A stretch of DNA of 14,374 bases from an uncultured bacterium (GTDB taxonomy: Bacteria; Verrucomicrobiota; Lentisphaeria; Victivallales; Victivallaceae), in contig URVC01000078.1 in the NCBI GenBank assembly GCA_900551245.1, positions 1 through 14,374 of the forward strand. The letters run 5' to 3'. This document shows, piece by piece, positions 1 through 8,119 of the stretch. A program made the position numbers and the translations under genes. Position 1 is the stretch's first letter; the number at the start of each line of letters is the position of its first letter. The notes beneath the pieces are model-generated. The model was not told where the DNA came from, made no database searches, and saw only the letters and a list, made by a program, of their open reading frames with translations.

Positions 1-438
1 TTCCAAAGCTCCACCGCGATATCCCCCTCACCATGGGGCTCACTGGGCATATACTGGAGATCGAAGAAAAAAATGGTACACCCAAAGTGTAGAGCCAACT
101 ACCCGCAGCTTGAGCACAAAATAAGTTACAACCCATTGGCTTGAAACGAAAAACTATCGTTCTGACCTGATGGGCTTGCAAGGCTTCCAAGATCGTAAAA
201 ACGGCACTTTTCGGCACTTTTTCCCTTGTAAACGGCACCCGATGGCACCCTTTGAAATCATTGAAAAAAGCATGATTTTCCACATGTTTTTTGGGTCGGG
301 TACTCTCCGGGAGAATCCCACCTCGGCAAAATCCGCCATCCATTTTACAATCAATCAGCCCCGGTGCCATCCGGCTTCCAATCCTGAAATCAAACAACAA
401 TAGATACTATATCATTTCAACAAAAAAATGCAATCGGA
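1..438. other. Left flank with no confident gene
   Basis: I recognise no protein or RNA gene here. One minus-strand frame stays open from an ATG at about position 344 to the left edge (about 115 codons), but its translation is low in complexity of meaning to me and a second, overlapping minus frame (154-354) looks equally plausible, so neither is called. The stretch holds four GGCAC units in helical phase (203-248). Just after the stop of the neighbouring ATPase gene, the minus strand has a T-rich run (421-427 read as A on the plus strand) but only a weak 4-5 bp stem before it, so a terminator is not supported. Confidence 0.5.
203..248. repeat. Phased GGCAC direct repeats (iteron-like)
   Basis: GGCAC occurs at 203, 213, 234 and 244. 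The spacings of 10, 21 and 10 bp put all four units on one face of the helix. The units fall into two pairs with similar flanks (GGCACTTTT twice, GGCACCC twice). This resembles short iterons or a multi-site protein-binding array beside a RepA-like ATPase gene. The match may be chance, as each unit is only 5 bp. Confidence 0.4.
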
Positions 439-2778
439 TCAATCAGCATCTTTTACATCACGATATAACGAAGCCGGAGATGTTCCGAGTAGTTTTGCCG
501 TTTCCTCTTTTCCAAACTTTTCCACATTGATATAGTAGTCTCTTATCCGGTTCCGTTCTTCTGTTGCAGAACGTTCGGGCGAATAGAGATGCCATCTGCC
601 CGGCGACTCCGGCTGATATATTTTAAACTCCGTCTGTTCCCGTCCCAACCAACCTGTTCGGACAGCATCGAAACTGACTGTTATCGGCTCTGAAAGCGGT
701 CGGGATTGTTCCCCTTCCCGTCTGAGTTTCATCACATATGCAAAAGATTCTTTGATGATGTTGTAACCCGACATCTTTTGCGAATCCGATGCTTTGGCAT
801 GGTTTAAAATCAAAGTAGCTAAATTACGCTCACTGAGTATCCGCAAAAGCTCCCGCAAGCCGCGATGAGTATTTACCTCATCACTCAAACTCGTAAATTC
901 ATGGTAAGTGTCGATAATGAGTACGTCCACCGGATGATTTGATTCTCCCTCATTCTCAGCTTTATCAAGCAAATCCAATAACTTCTGATGATTTTCGGGG
1001 AGAGTAAAATTGATTCCTGACAACCCTATTTCAGGCATGTTTTTCCAGAGAAAGTTCTTTGCATCTTTCTCTGTTTCGGATTTTTCAGTATGCCAATATT
1101 TCCGGCACATCCGTTTTAAAAGGTCCAGATGCTCATTAGGCTGATTTTCAAAATCAAGATACAGAACTTTATAAGAGTCAAAGTTCCCCTTGCTTGCTCC
1201 CCAGCAGTTTTCTATAAACAACCGTTTCTTTTGCCGACTACTCAAGCAAGCAGCAATGCTGTGAGCTAACGCGCTTTTACCGATCCCTTTGCTCGCGTAC
1301 AGCAGAGTGCTTTTGCCGCGAACAAGAAAAGGCCAAAGAATATAATCCAATCGATTCATATTTGCCACTTCAGGAATATCTGTTGAAGTTTGTGGCGATA
1401 TGGCAATCCGTTCCCGTTCAGTTTTCCACCACGCTTCCGGCGGCATGCCAATCCTCTGCTCTGCCATTCCTCGAATCGTTTCAAACTCTTCCGGCGTCAA
1501 TATCCGTATATCTTCTTTATAAGGCTGCGGGGGAGCTGCTTTATATGCCGAGATCAACTCTTGAATACTATGCAACACAGGAAGAGGACGATACCAGACA
1601 GGAACACGAACGAACTGAAGTTCTATTGCTTGAGATTCCTTCAAATAATCTGCCAGCTTACCGGCTTTCAAACAGGCTTCTTCGAATGTTCTACCTGAAT
1701 GATTCGTGACAAGCAGATAAGGCAGACGACCTTTTAACGGCTTCCAATCCACCTGATCATAATGTCCATCATCGCAAATAAAACTGGTGAAAATCAATTT
1801 CTCCGGCTCTATCTTTGCTTGATTAAGGGCGGCTATTTCAAGGCTGTCAGTCAATATGACAGGAGCATCCGGACAAGCTGCCAACTCCGGCAAATTGAAT
1901 AAAGATAATTTCTTTTCACCTGGAACAGCCATGCAATATCGTTGAAGAGTATGCTTGACCTGCCAGCGTGTCACGGGCAGGAAACTTTTTTGCTGAAAAG
2001 TATCATCATAACATTTCAACACAGTCATGATCGTATAGTTATCTTCATCCTTGAACGGAAAAAGAAACTGTTGCGATTTCTCATACACTTTAGGCTGATA
2101 TTCTAATAATGAACTTGGCAATCGCTTTGCAGAGAACATACTTTTTAAGGAATCGTGAACACTTTCAGCTTCGTTTTGTCCAGAAATAACAGGCTCGAAT
2201 GGTATTGTCGAAGCAACATCTTCAAACTGCAAGAGGTGATGAGACAAAGAGATCGGTGATAACGGCAATGCTTCCTTACGAAAGAAACGGCAGATTTTCT
2301 CCGGAGTATTATAGGAAGTTAATGATTCTGCCAACTGGAAAGTCGAATGCTCAGCAAAATACTTTTTCAACTTCTCTTGAAGTTTACCTGAACAATCATG
2401 CAAAATATTTACAGCTCCGGAGTCATTCCAGTAAAAAGAGGGTTTTGCATTGTGTAAATTTCGCGTCAAGAGATTTTCGCATTTACTTCTCTCAAACAAT
2501 GAATCTTTTATATGCCAACGTCCACTAATCTGGAAGTAGTCAGTTGTTGTTTCTGTTCTCGTTATGCAGTAACTGGAAAAATTCCAAGAATAACATACAT
2601 CTACGTAGGTGTATCCGACTGTCGTGGGTGCGGGAAAAGTCGTCGGTGCAGTAACTTGAACCGACAGCGGAACAGGCAATTGAAGAGTAAGAACATTTTC
2701 ATTGATACATACATTGAAAAGCGAAGACAATTCCTCCAGAGAAGCATTATCTATCAGCATGGAAGCACGCGCTTCCAT
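439..2778 (-). CDS. RepA/primase-helicase-like AAA ATPase with degenerate Toprim-like region and C-terminal HTH
   Basis: This is probably a replication-type ATPase of a mobile element. From the ATG at 2778 (779 aa) the order is: an unrecognised N-terminal part; a Toprim-like stretch at about residues 295-385, where VILTDSLEIAAL and NHSGRTFEEA sit where the acidic catalytic motifs would be, so it looks catalytically degenerate; an AAA_25/RepA-like ATPase core with a Walker A (ASKGIGKS, Lys501) and a Walker B (VLIIDTYHE, Asp623); and a helix-turn-helix-like end (EETAKLLGTSPASLYRD). The DNA is clearly more AT-rich than the operon beside it, suggesting transfer. ATG 2778 has no near Shine-Dalgarno and lies inside a perfect hairpin; the likely true start is at 2873 in another frame. 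The ATPase is secure; primase or helicase activity is inferred. Confidence 0.7.
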   Translation of the reverse strand: MEARASMLIDNASLEELSSLFNVCINENVLTLQLPVPLSVQVTAPTTFPAPTTVGYTYVDVCYSWNFSSYCITRTETTTDYFQISGRWHIKDSLFERSKCENLLTRNLHNAKPSFYWNDSGAVNILHDCSGKLQEKLKKYFAEHSTFQLAESLTSYNTPEKICRFFRKEALPLSPISLSHHLLQFEDVASTIPFEPVISGQNEAESVHDSLKSMFSAKRLPSSLLEYQPKVYEKSQQFLFPFKDEDNYTIMTVLKCYDDTFQQKSFLPVTRWQVKHTLQRYCMAVPGEKKLSLFNLPELAACPDAPVILTDSLEIAALNQAKIEPEKLIFTSFICDDGHYDQVDWKPLKGRLPYLLVTNHSGRTFEEACLKAGKLADYLKESQAIELQFVRVPVWYRPLPVLHSIQELISAYKAAPPQPYKEDIRILTPEEFETIRGMAEQRIGMPPEAWWKTERERIAISPQTSTDIPEVANMNRLDYILWPFLVRGKSTLLYASKGIGKSALAHSIAACLSSRQKKRLFIENCWGASKGNFDSYKVLYLDFENQPNEHLDLLKRMCRKYWHTEKSETEKDAKNFLWKNMPEIGLSGINFTLPENHQKLLDLLDKAENEGESNHPVDVLIIDTYHEFTSLSDEVNTHRGLRELLRILSERNLATLILNHAKASDSQKMSGYNIIKESFAYVMKLRREGEQSRPLSEPITVSFDAVRTGWLGREQTEFKIYQPESPGRWHLYSPERSATEERNRIRDYYINVEKFGKEETAKLLGTSPASLYRDVKDAD

Positions 2779-2786
2779 GCTGATAG
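2751..2786. repeat. Perfect 16-bp inverted repeat inside the ATPase gene
   Basis: The arms CTATCAGCATGGAAGC (2751-2766) and GCTTCCATGCTGATAG (2771-2786) are perfect complements around the 4-nt loop ACGC. On the minus strand the repeat encodes the stretch around MEARASMLI. It covers the ATG at 2778 and would hide it in a stable RNA hairpin. It lies 42 nt after the T-run where the reading frame breaks. Protein-like sequence continues on both sides, so it is unlikely to be an assembly fold-back. Confidence 0.85.
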
Positions 2787-2873
2787 AGTTACGCCAGGCT
2801 GTATCCTCCGGAATATTGTCAATTGGAGAAAAAAGTCGACAAGAAATTCTTTCAGTTGATCTTGGGGATTCAT
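2779..2873 (-). pseudogene. Out-of-frame 5' end of the AAA ATPase gene
   Basis: On the minus strand an ATG at 2873 follows GGAG (2883-2880) with a 6-nt gap and starts MNPQDQLKEFLVDFF. This frame ends soon after, inside the hairpin. The frame of the 779-aa protein is open upstream to a stop at 2889-2887 and contains no ATG, GTG or TTG before 2778, yet reads plausibly as protein (SPIDNIPEDTAWRNSIS). The two join if one T is gained, or read twice, in the run of six T at 2834-2829. I read this as a single-base deletion, a homopolymer sequencing error, or -1 recoding. It would add about 31 residues to the protein. Confidence 0.6.
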
Positions 2874-2991
2874 CAGTAACTCCGTTCTAATAATGCACTT
2901 TCAAAAATTTTTACACTTTGAATTCTTGTGAATCCTACCAGTAATCGCAAGTTCTCCGAACTGGAAAATTGGTTCTAATTTTTTTCAAACT

Positions 2992-4914
2992 TCATAGCAG
3001 ACATTTTTCCGCCTTCACTTTGGAAATGGTTGGGTAGTTACGAATAGAACAAGAGAGCAGAAAAAGCAGGCAGTTGTGCGGCTCCACCTGAAATTCACAT
3101 GGCGCACCGGACACCCACTTCAATGTTTCATTCCCCCAGAGGTTCCGCAGCGTGCCCGCCGGCGCATCCGGCAAGGTGACTTGCAGGCGCATTGAAGTTT
3201 CAGCGAAGTTGAAAATTCCCAGCGCCGGAGTGCCGCTTTCCCGATCGATTCCGAACCAGACCGCCGGATATTCCCGGTCGAACCGGTCCAGCGGCCGCAG
3301 CCGGAAACGGTCGGGGGCCGCCAGAAGCAGCCGGGAGAGTTCCGCCCGTTCCGGTTCCAGCGTGGAAAAGCGGTCCGCCAGCAGTTTCAGCCCGCCCGCC
3401 AGCAGCAGCGCCGAAGTCCAGAGCCGGACCTCGGCATCGGTCAATTCATTCCGGTCCCGGCGGGCAATGTGCACGTCGGGATCGCAGAGAAACAGCCGCC
3501 GGTGCATGTAAGTGCGGTTGATGATGTTGCGGCAGACGTTCGGCACGCAGCAGTCTTCGCGGTACCGGTCGCGGCCGGGGGCCTTCCGCTCCCAGTAAGG
3601 CGTAATGTCGGTGCTGATGCGTTCGGCGTTGACCAGGCCGACGACTCCGGCGAGAACGGTGGTGCATCCCAGAATGAACCGTTCTTCCCCGAAACCCTCG
3701 CGGATCGCGGTCAGGGCGCGCCGGAGCGCATCCAGCCGGGTGGCTTTGGGATCGAAGTAGCGTCCCTTGCCGGGCGTGCAGGCATACATCATGAAATCCA
3801 GCTTGACATACTCGAACCCCAGCTCCGCCAGCTGCCGGAATAAATTCCGGAAATGTGCCTGCACTCCGGGATGGGTGCCGTCGAGAACGGCCAGTTCCGT
3901 ACTGCCCCACGGCTCAAGCCAGACCGTTTCTCCTTCGGAAGTGCGAATTGTCCACTCCGGGTGTTCCGAATAGAGGCGGCTGTTTTTCTCCACCAGAAAC
4001 GGCGCCAGCCACAAGCCGGGTTTGAATCGCTTTTCGGCGATGGAGTGCGCCAGCGCCCGCAGTCCTTCCGGAAATCTGGCGTTGGTGTGAAGCCAGTCCC
4101 CGTAAGCGGACTGCCAGCCGTTGTCGATCTGAATATATTCCAGCGGAAAATCGGAACGGCGGGCCGCCAGGTCTTCGAGATTCTCGGCGATGTCGGCGGC
4201 GGTGACGTTCTCGAAATAATAATACCAGCTGCACCAGCCGGTCGGAGCATGATCCCAGGTGCGGGCATTCATGTTTTCTCCCCAGCGGGAGGCGAATTCC
4301 TCAAGCAGAGCCTGCGAATCGCTTCCGCAGGTCAGCAGCAGCTCCTCGGATTCGACGGACTCGCCCGGTTCGACGAGAATATGATCCGCGTCGCAGCAGA
4401 GTTCCAGCTGCGTCACTCCGGACTCGGCCAGTTCGATCGTGAGGCGGCACATCATCCGGCGGGAGGTGATGAATCCGGCCAGCAGTATGCTGCCGGAAGG
4501 CCGGTGGTTCAGCAGCCCGACGTATTCGCCGGAGAAGCGGTTCGGCTCGGCCGCATTATTGTAATGAACCGGGTCCGAAACCGCCGCCGGCAGATAATCG
4601 GGATTGCAGAAGTTGTCTTTCTCCCCGTAACGGACGCTCTTGGCCGGTGTGACCATCGTCCAGCCTTCGAGGAAAATCCGGTATTCCCGGCCGGGGAATG
4701 ACAGAAAGTCCCCCGGTTCCGGCCGGGCCGTAAAACGGATCGCATCCAGATGCCGCGCGACACTGCCGCGGTTGTGAAATACGGCAAGATAACGGACTTC
4801 ACGATCCCCCGTCACGGTTTTGACTTCCAGTTCGAGGCCGGGCGGCAATACGGAAGAACCGTCGACGACGGCCTCCGGGTACAGCCGCGGAAAGAGTATG
4901 TTTTTCATCGTCAC
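2992..4914 (-). CDS. GH36-like alpha-galactosidase, cytoplasmic
   Basis: This likely removes alpha-linked galactose from oligosaccharides inside the cell. The 640-aa protein has no signal peptide. An N-terminal beta-sandwich (about 1-240) is followed by a TIM barrel with GH36 signatures: GWCSWYYYFENVT, YIQIDNGWQ, the nucleophile motif YVKLDF (Asp373) and ERISTDITPYW, in which Asp436 is the probable acid/base. A beta-rich C-terminal part follows. The start is GTG at 4914, overlapping the TGA of the upstream GH5-CE7 gene by 4 bp (GTGA); GGAAG lies 10 nt before it. An ATG at 4908 is the alternative. The overlap implies translational coupling. Members of this clan also act on other alpha-galactosides, so the exact substrate is open. 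The last 18 or so residues look like a non-conserved tail. Confidence 0.82.
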   Translation of the reverse strand: MTMKNILFPRLYPEAVVDGSSVLPPGLELEVKTVTGDREVRYLAVFHNRGSVARHLDAIRFTARPEPGDFLSFPGREYRIFLEGWTMVTPAKSVRYGEKDNFCNPDYLPAAVSDPVHYNNAAEPNRFSGEYVGLLNHRPSGSILLAGFITSRRMMCRLTIELAESGVTQLELCCDADHILVEPGESVESEELLLTCGSDSQALLEEFASRWGENMNARTWDHAPTGWCSWYYYFENVTAADIAENLEDLAARRSDFPLEYIQIDNGWQSAYGDWLHTNARFPEGLRALAHSIAEKRFKPGLWLAPFLVEKNSRLYSEHPEWTIRTSEGETVWLEPWGSTELAVLDGTHPGVQAHFRNLFRQLAELGFEYVKLDFMMYACTPGKGRYFDPKATRLDALRRALTAIREGFGEERFILGCTTVLAGVVGLVNAERISTDITPYWERKAPGRDRYREDCCVPNVCRNIINRTYMHRRLFLCDPDVHIARRDRNELTDAEVRLWTSALLLAGGLKLLADRFSTLEPERAELSRLLLAAPDRFRLRPLDRFDREYPAVWFGIDRESGTPALGIFNFAETSMRLQVTLPDAPAGTLRNLWGNETLKWVSGAPCEFQVEPHNCLLFLLSCSIRNYPTISKVKAEKCLL

Positions 4915-7900
4915 TGCTGATTTACTTCCACGAAAGGCGCTTTTTTCTGATCGTATCCGAAATACGGGCCGTGGTTCCGCCCCTGAAACATTTTCATGCG
5001 CTTGGAACCCGGCAATACATTATAGAGGCACCAGACCCCGGACGGAGGACACACCCAGTCCGACAGGCCGGCTTCAATCTGAACCGGACATTTGATCCGT
5101 CTGGCGAAATTGACCGTATCATAGTAACCGAGTCCCTTTTTCCAGTTCGGCCGCCAGCCGCGAATCCGTCCGGCGGTTATGCCGCCCAGCTCGCAGAACC
5201 AGGGGACCTCCAATTCACATCGCGTGGCTTCCGGGGTAAGCGCCGTCACCGCAGCCGCCTGAAACGCCCCCTGACTGCCGCCGGCAATCGTCAGGTTGCG
5301 CCCGTCCCACTCCGGCAGGGTCATGGCGTACTGCACAGCTCTCAAATCGCGCAGAATCATGTACTTGAAATAACAGTCATGCGGATTTTCATTCTGCCGG
5401 TCGTCGAAACCGTAGCCATAAAGTTCTCCATCAGAAAGTTTCTGGTAGAACGTCGGTTCCCGGTGCAGATCAAGGCCGTGGGCGCCCACAAAAAATACGA
5501 TTTTTCCGGGCGTGTCCTGTGCGACGATGTCCCGCACGCCGTAACCGTCAAACTGGATGTGAAGCGGCAGGGATTTCTTTTGCGCATCCTTGGGAATTGC
5601 CAGCGAACCGACCGTCGGCCGCGGGCCGGGCGCGCTGAGTTTCACATCGTAGATTCGGGAATCCTGCGTTGTTTTAAAAAGTTTGCGCTCCAGTACGCGC
5701 AGCGGAGTCGCCTTCAATTCCGCTTTGGCACTCTCCCAGAATTTGTCGAAATCAGCCGGTTCGGCTACTGCCTGAGTCAGTTTTTCCGGTTGAACCCCGG
5801 CGGCGAGGCCGAACTGGACTGCTTTCATGCTGTTTCCGCGTTTCCGCTGAATCTCATTCCCGTACTCATCAATGAGCTTGACTTCCGCCATCACGAAGCC
5901 GGGCTGATTGAGCGACGCGGACAACTCCAGCGGACAATCCGCCGACAGATCATATTCATTCTCCCGGCGGCTGCCGTCATCCCCTGCTACGACCACCCGG
6001 AGCCGCCCTCCTATGGGTTTGCCTGACTGCAGGATGCGGAAACGGAACTTCATCGGTTCTCCGGGCTTGTAGGAAACGGCATTGCTCCGGTCAAGCTCTC
6101 CGGTTATGATTGACCGGCTGTGGTCAATCTGCGGCTTGGGTTCGGAAAATTGAATATTCCGGAATTTCGCCGTGCCGGAAACCCCTTCCAGCCCGAGATA
6201 TAATTCGAGTTTGCGGGCGTCGCTGGGAATTTCAACTTTAAGCGCATACCTTTTCCAATCGGAGTCACCTTCCCGGGTCGGCACCTGAAGATAGCGGGTA
6301 TTGCCGTGGAAACTGGTAATGACCAACATCATTTTTACGCCATTGTGGGATTTCGGCTTTTTGGAAATCGCTTCATGCGCGATTTCCCCGCTCAAAACCA
6401 CTTCCTGCCCGCCCAAAATGGAAAGCGGCAGGGGAATGGCAACGAAAGTGCTTCCGGGAGTTTTCCGGGTAATCTCCAGCGTGGGAACCGCTGCCGTTTC
6501 ATCAAGCCGCCGCCCGTCGGTCAGCTGCTTTTTCACTGCTTCGGACATCAGGTCAATCGCGGGAAGCGGCGCAGCCTGCGGCTTCCAGCTGCCGCCGGCA
6601 AGGTCGAGCTGCCGGTTTTTCGCCAGCAGATTCAGAATCAGCTTCAACCGCGGGTTTTCCAGATCTTTGCAGGAAGTGTCCCGGTATTGATTGCCGTATT
6701 CCAGATCCCAGCCATCCCACTCCCGGAAAGAGTGGTAACACCAATCCCATTGGTATTCCTCGGCTAACGCCAGCAGGTCGGCCAGATACCGTTCGCCGCC
6801 GGGAGCCCAGCGGATGACCGAAAACTCGCTCATCACGATCCGGGCGCCGTATTTCTGCTGAAACTCGCGCACCGGCGCCAGGCAACGGCGCAACGCCTCC
6901 TTATCCCAATATTTTCCGTCAACATTGCCGGGGTAGGTATAGATTCTGGTTAATGCGGGGACGACCCGTTGATGGGTATAAGTCAACGGACGGTACATAT
7001 GAACGTTGTAAATAATATTTTTGAGTGGCAGCGGATGGAGATAGGAGAAATATCGCGGACTGCTCCAATCGTTTGATGTAACGCAGATCGGCGTTTCCGG
7101 GTCGATTTCCCGGATCGCTTTCGCGGCGCGATACTGCAATTCCAGATAATCGATGCGGCGGGGCGTCTTCTGATTGGGCTCATTGATAAGATCGTAGGCA
7201 TAAACCACCGGGCAATCCCGGTAGCGGCGGGCGAGTTTTCTCCATGACTCCACAAATTCTTCAGCAAATTCCGGATTGTCATACAGCTTTGCTTCTTCTT
7301 GAACCACACCATGATTGAATTCCTTTCCTCCGGGAACACGGTGAAGATCAATGATGACCATAATTCCAAGTTTTTGACATTGCTCCAGAACTTTGTCGAG
7401 AATATTCATGTCACGATCAAGCAAGTCAGCATATTTTTCACCCTCCCGAGGTTGTGGACGCAACTGCCAACGCAGAAGATTGACATTCCATTCCCGCATC
7501 GCCGGGAAATCTGCGCTTCGATATACAACAGGGGACATCATTCCACGCAATTGCGGCAGGGATAAAACCCGTTCGGTATATTCACAGCGGAAATTTTCCG
7601 GTAACGGAACCGGTGGACGATGAAGTTCTTTGGGATCCCAATCCACCAATTCGACATTGCGGACTTGCAATTTGCCGGTGCTTCCCTGCAGTCCGGTTTC
7701 CAGGAAAATCCATTCCGTATCGCCGGGTATCTGTTGCTCCACGGTGACTGTCTTCCAGTCAGAGGAACCGTAAAGCGGCGGACAGTTGGTCCAGTACTGT
7801 TTCCCGTTGGCAAAATAATGGATCATCAGTTTAACGCCGTTATACGATTCTTTCGGCTTGCTGACGTCGGAGTATTTCACCTCGAAGCGCACGATCAGGG

Positions 7901-8105
7901 AGCGGCCGAAGTATGGTTCCGGATCAATCGGATGCGATGCCAGTTGGGGTACAGCCGAATCTGTCGCCGAAATGGTCAAAATCGATTCGGAGATCGTCCC
8001 GTTCGGCGGAAGTTTCCAGTTTCGGTCAAAAGGGATGGCGATTTCGGCGGCAAGTTGCAAGCTCAAGCTGAGCAAAGCGAAAATAAGTAAAATTCTATAT
8101 TTCAT
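4911..8105 (-). CDS. Secreted GH5-like endoglycanase fused to CE7-like acetyl esterase
   Basis: This is a bifunctional polysaccharide-degrading enzyme of 1064 aa. The layout is: signal peptide (1-20, cut after QLAA); beta-sandwich module A (about 21-155); GH5-like TIM barrel (about 165-490) with acid/base Glu309 in INEP and nucleophile Glu427 in MSEFS; beta-sandwich module B (about 530-660), which resembles module A (SYNGVKLM against SHNGVKMM, later LQVRNVEL against AKFRNIQF); a short linker domain; and a CE7/AXE1-type esterase (about 775-1064). The esterase opens with the typical ADFDKFWE stretch and has a GGSQG nucleophile elbow (Ser944), with Asp1016 and His1045 completing the triad. The gene starts 14 bp after the pseudopilin gene; its AAAGGA ribosome site overlaps that gene's stop. 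The GH5 specificity (mannan, glucan or xylan) cannot be read from the sequence. The two sandwiches are probably carbohydrate-binding. Confidence 0.82.
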   Translation of the reverse strand: MKYRILLIFALLSLSLQLAAEIAIPFDRNWKLPPNGTISESILTISATDSAVPQLASHPIDPEPYFGRSLIVRFEVKYSDVSKPKESYNGVKLMIHYFANGKQYWTNCPPLYGSSDWKTVTVEQQIPGDTEWIFLETGLQGSTGKLQVRNVELVDWDPKELHRPPVPLPENFRCEYTERVLSLPQLRGMMSPVVYRSADFPAMREWNVNLLRWQLRPQPREGEKYADLLDRDMNILDKVLEQCQKLGIMVIIDLHRVPGGKEFNHGVVQEEAKLYDNPEFAEEFVESWRKLARRYRDCPVVYAYDLINEPNQKTPRRIDYLELQYRAAKAIREIDPETPICVTSNDWSSPRYFSYLHPLPLKNIIYNVHMYRPLTYTHQRVVPALTRIYTYPGNVDGKYWDKEALRRCLAPVREFQQKYGARIVMSEFSVIRWAPGGERYLADLLALAEEYQWDWCYHSFREWDGWDLEYGNQYRDTSCKDLENPRLKLILNLLAKNRQLDLAGGSWKPQAAPLPAIDLMSEAVKKQLTDGRRLDETAAVPTLEITRKTPGSTFVAIPLPLSILGGQEVVLSGEIAHEAISKKPKSHNGVKMMLVITSFHGNTRYLQVPTREGDSDWKRYALKVEIPSDARKLELYLGLEGVSGTAKFRNIQFSEPKPQIDHSRSIITGELDRSNAVSYKPGEPMKFRFRILQSGKPIGGRLRVVVAGDDGSRRENEYDLSADCPLELSASLNQPGFVMAEVKLIDEYGNEIQRKRGNSMKAVQFGLAAGVQPEKLTQAVAEPADFDKFWESAKAELKATPLRVLERKLFKTTQDSRIYDVKLSAPGPRPTVGSLAIPKDAQKKSLPLHIQFDGYGVRDIVAQDTPGKIVFFVGAHGLDLHREPTFYQKLSDGELYGYGFDDRQNENPHDCYFKYMILRDLRAVQYAMTLPEWDGRNLTIAGGSQGAFQAAAVTALTPEATRCELEVPWFCELGGITAGRIRGWRPNWKKGLGYYDTVNFARRIKCPVQIEAGLSDWVCPPSGVWCLYNVLPGSKRMKMFQGRNHGPYFGYDQKKAPFVEVNQQ

Positions 8106-8119
8106 CGTAATCGATCCTT

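Noticed and set aside
421..449. Terminator after the ATPase gene
   Set aside because: A T-rich run follows the stop on the minus strand, but the stem before it is only about 4-5 bp with a large loop.
2936..2991. Terminator after the GH36 gene
   Set aside because: On the minus strand the short AGTTC-GGA-GAACT stem has no T tract after it. The seven-T run next to a wobble-rich stem is on the plus strand, where no gene ends.
3446..4701. Long open frames on both strands overlapping the GH36 gene
   Set aside because: They are by-products of GC-rich coding DNA; only the GH36 frame has recognisable motifs and a coupled start.
4971..6026. A 351-codon plus-strand frame opposite the GH5-CE7 gene
   Set aside because: It mirrors the esterase domain, has no recognisable motif or convincing ribosome site, and opposes a clearly functional gene.
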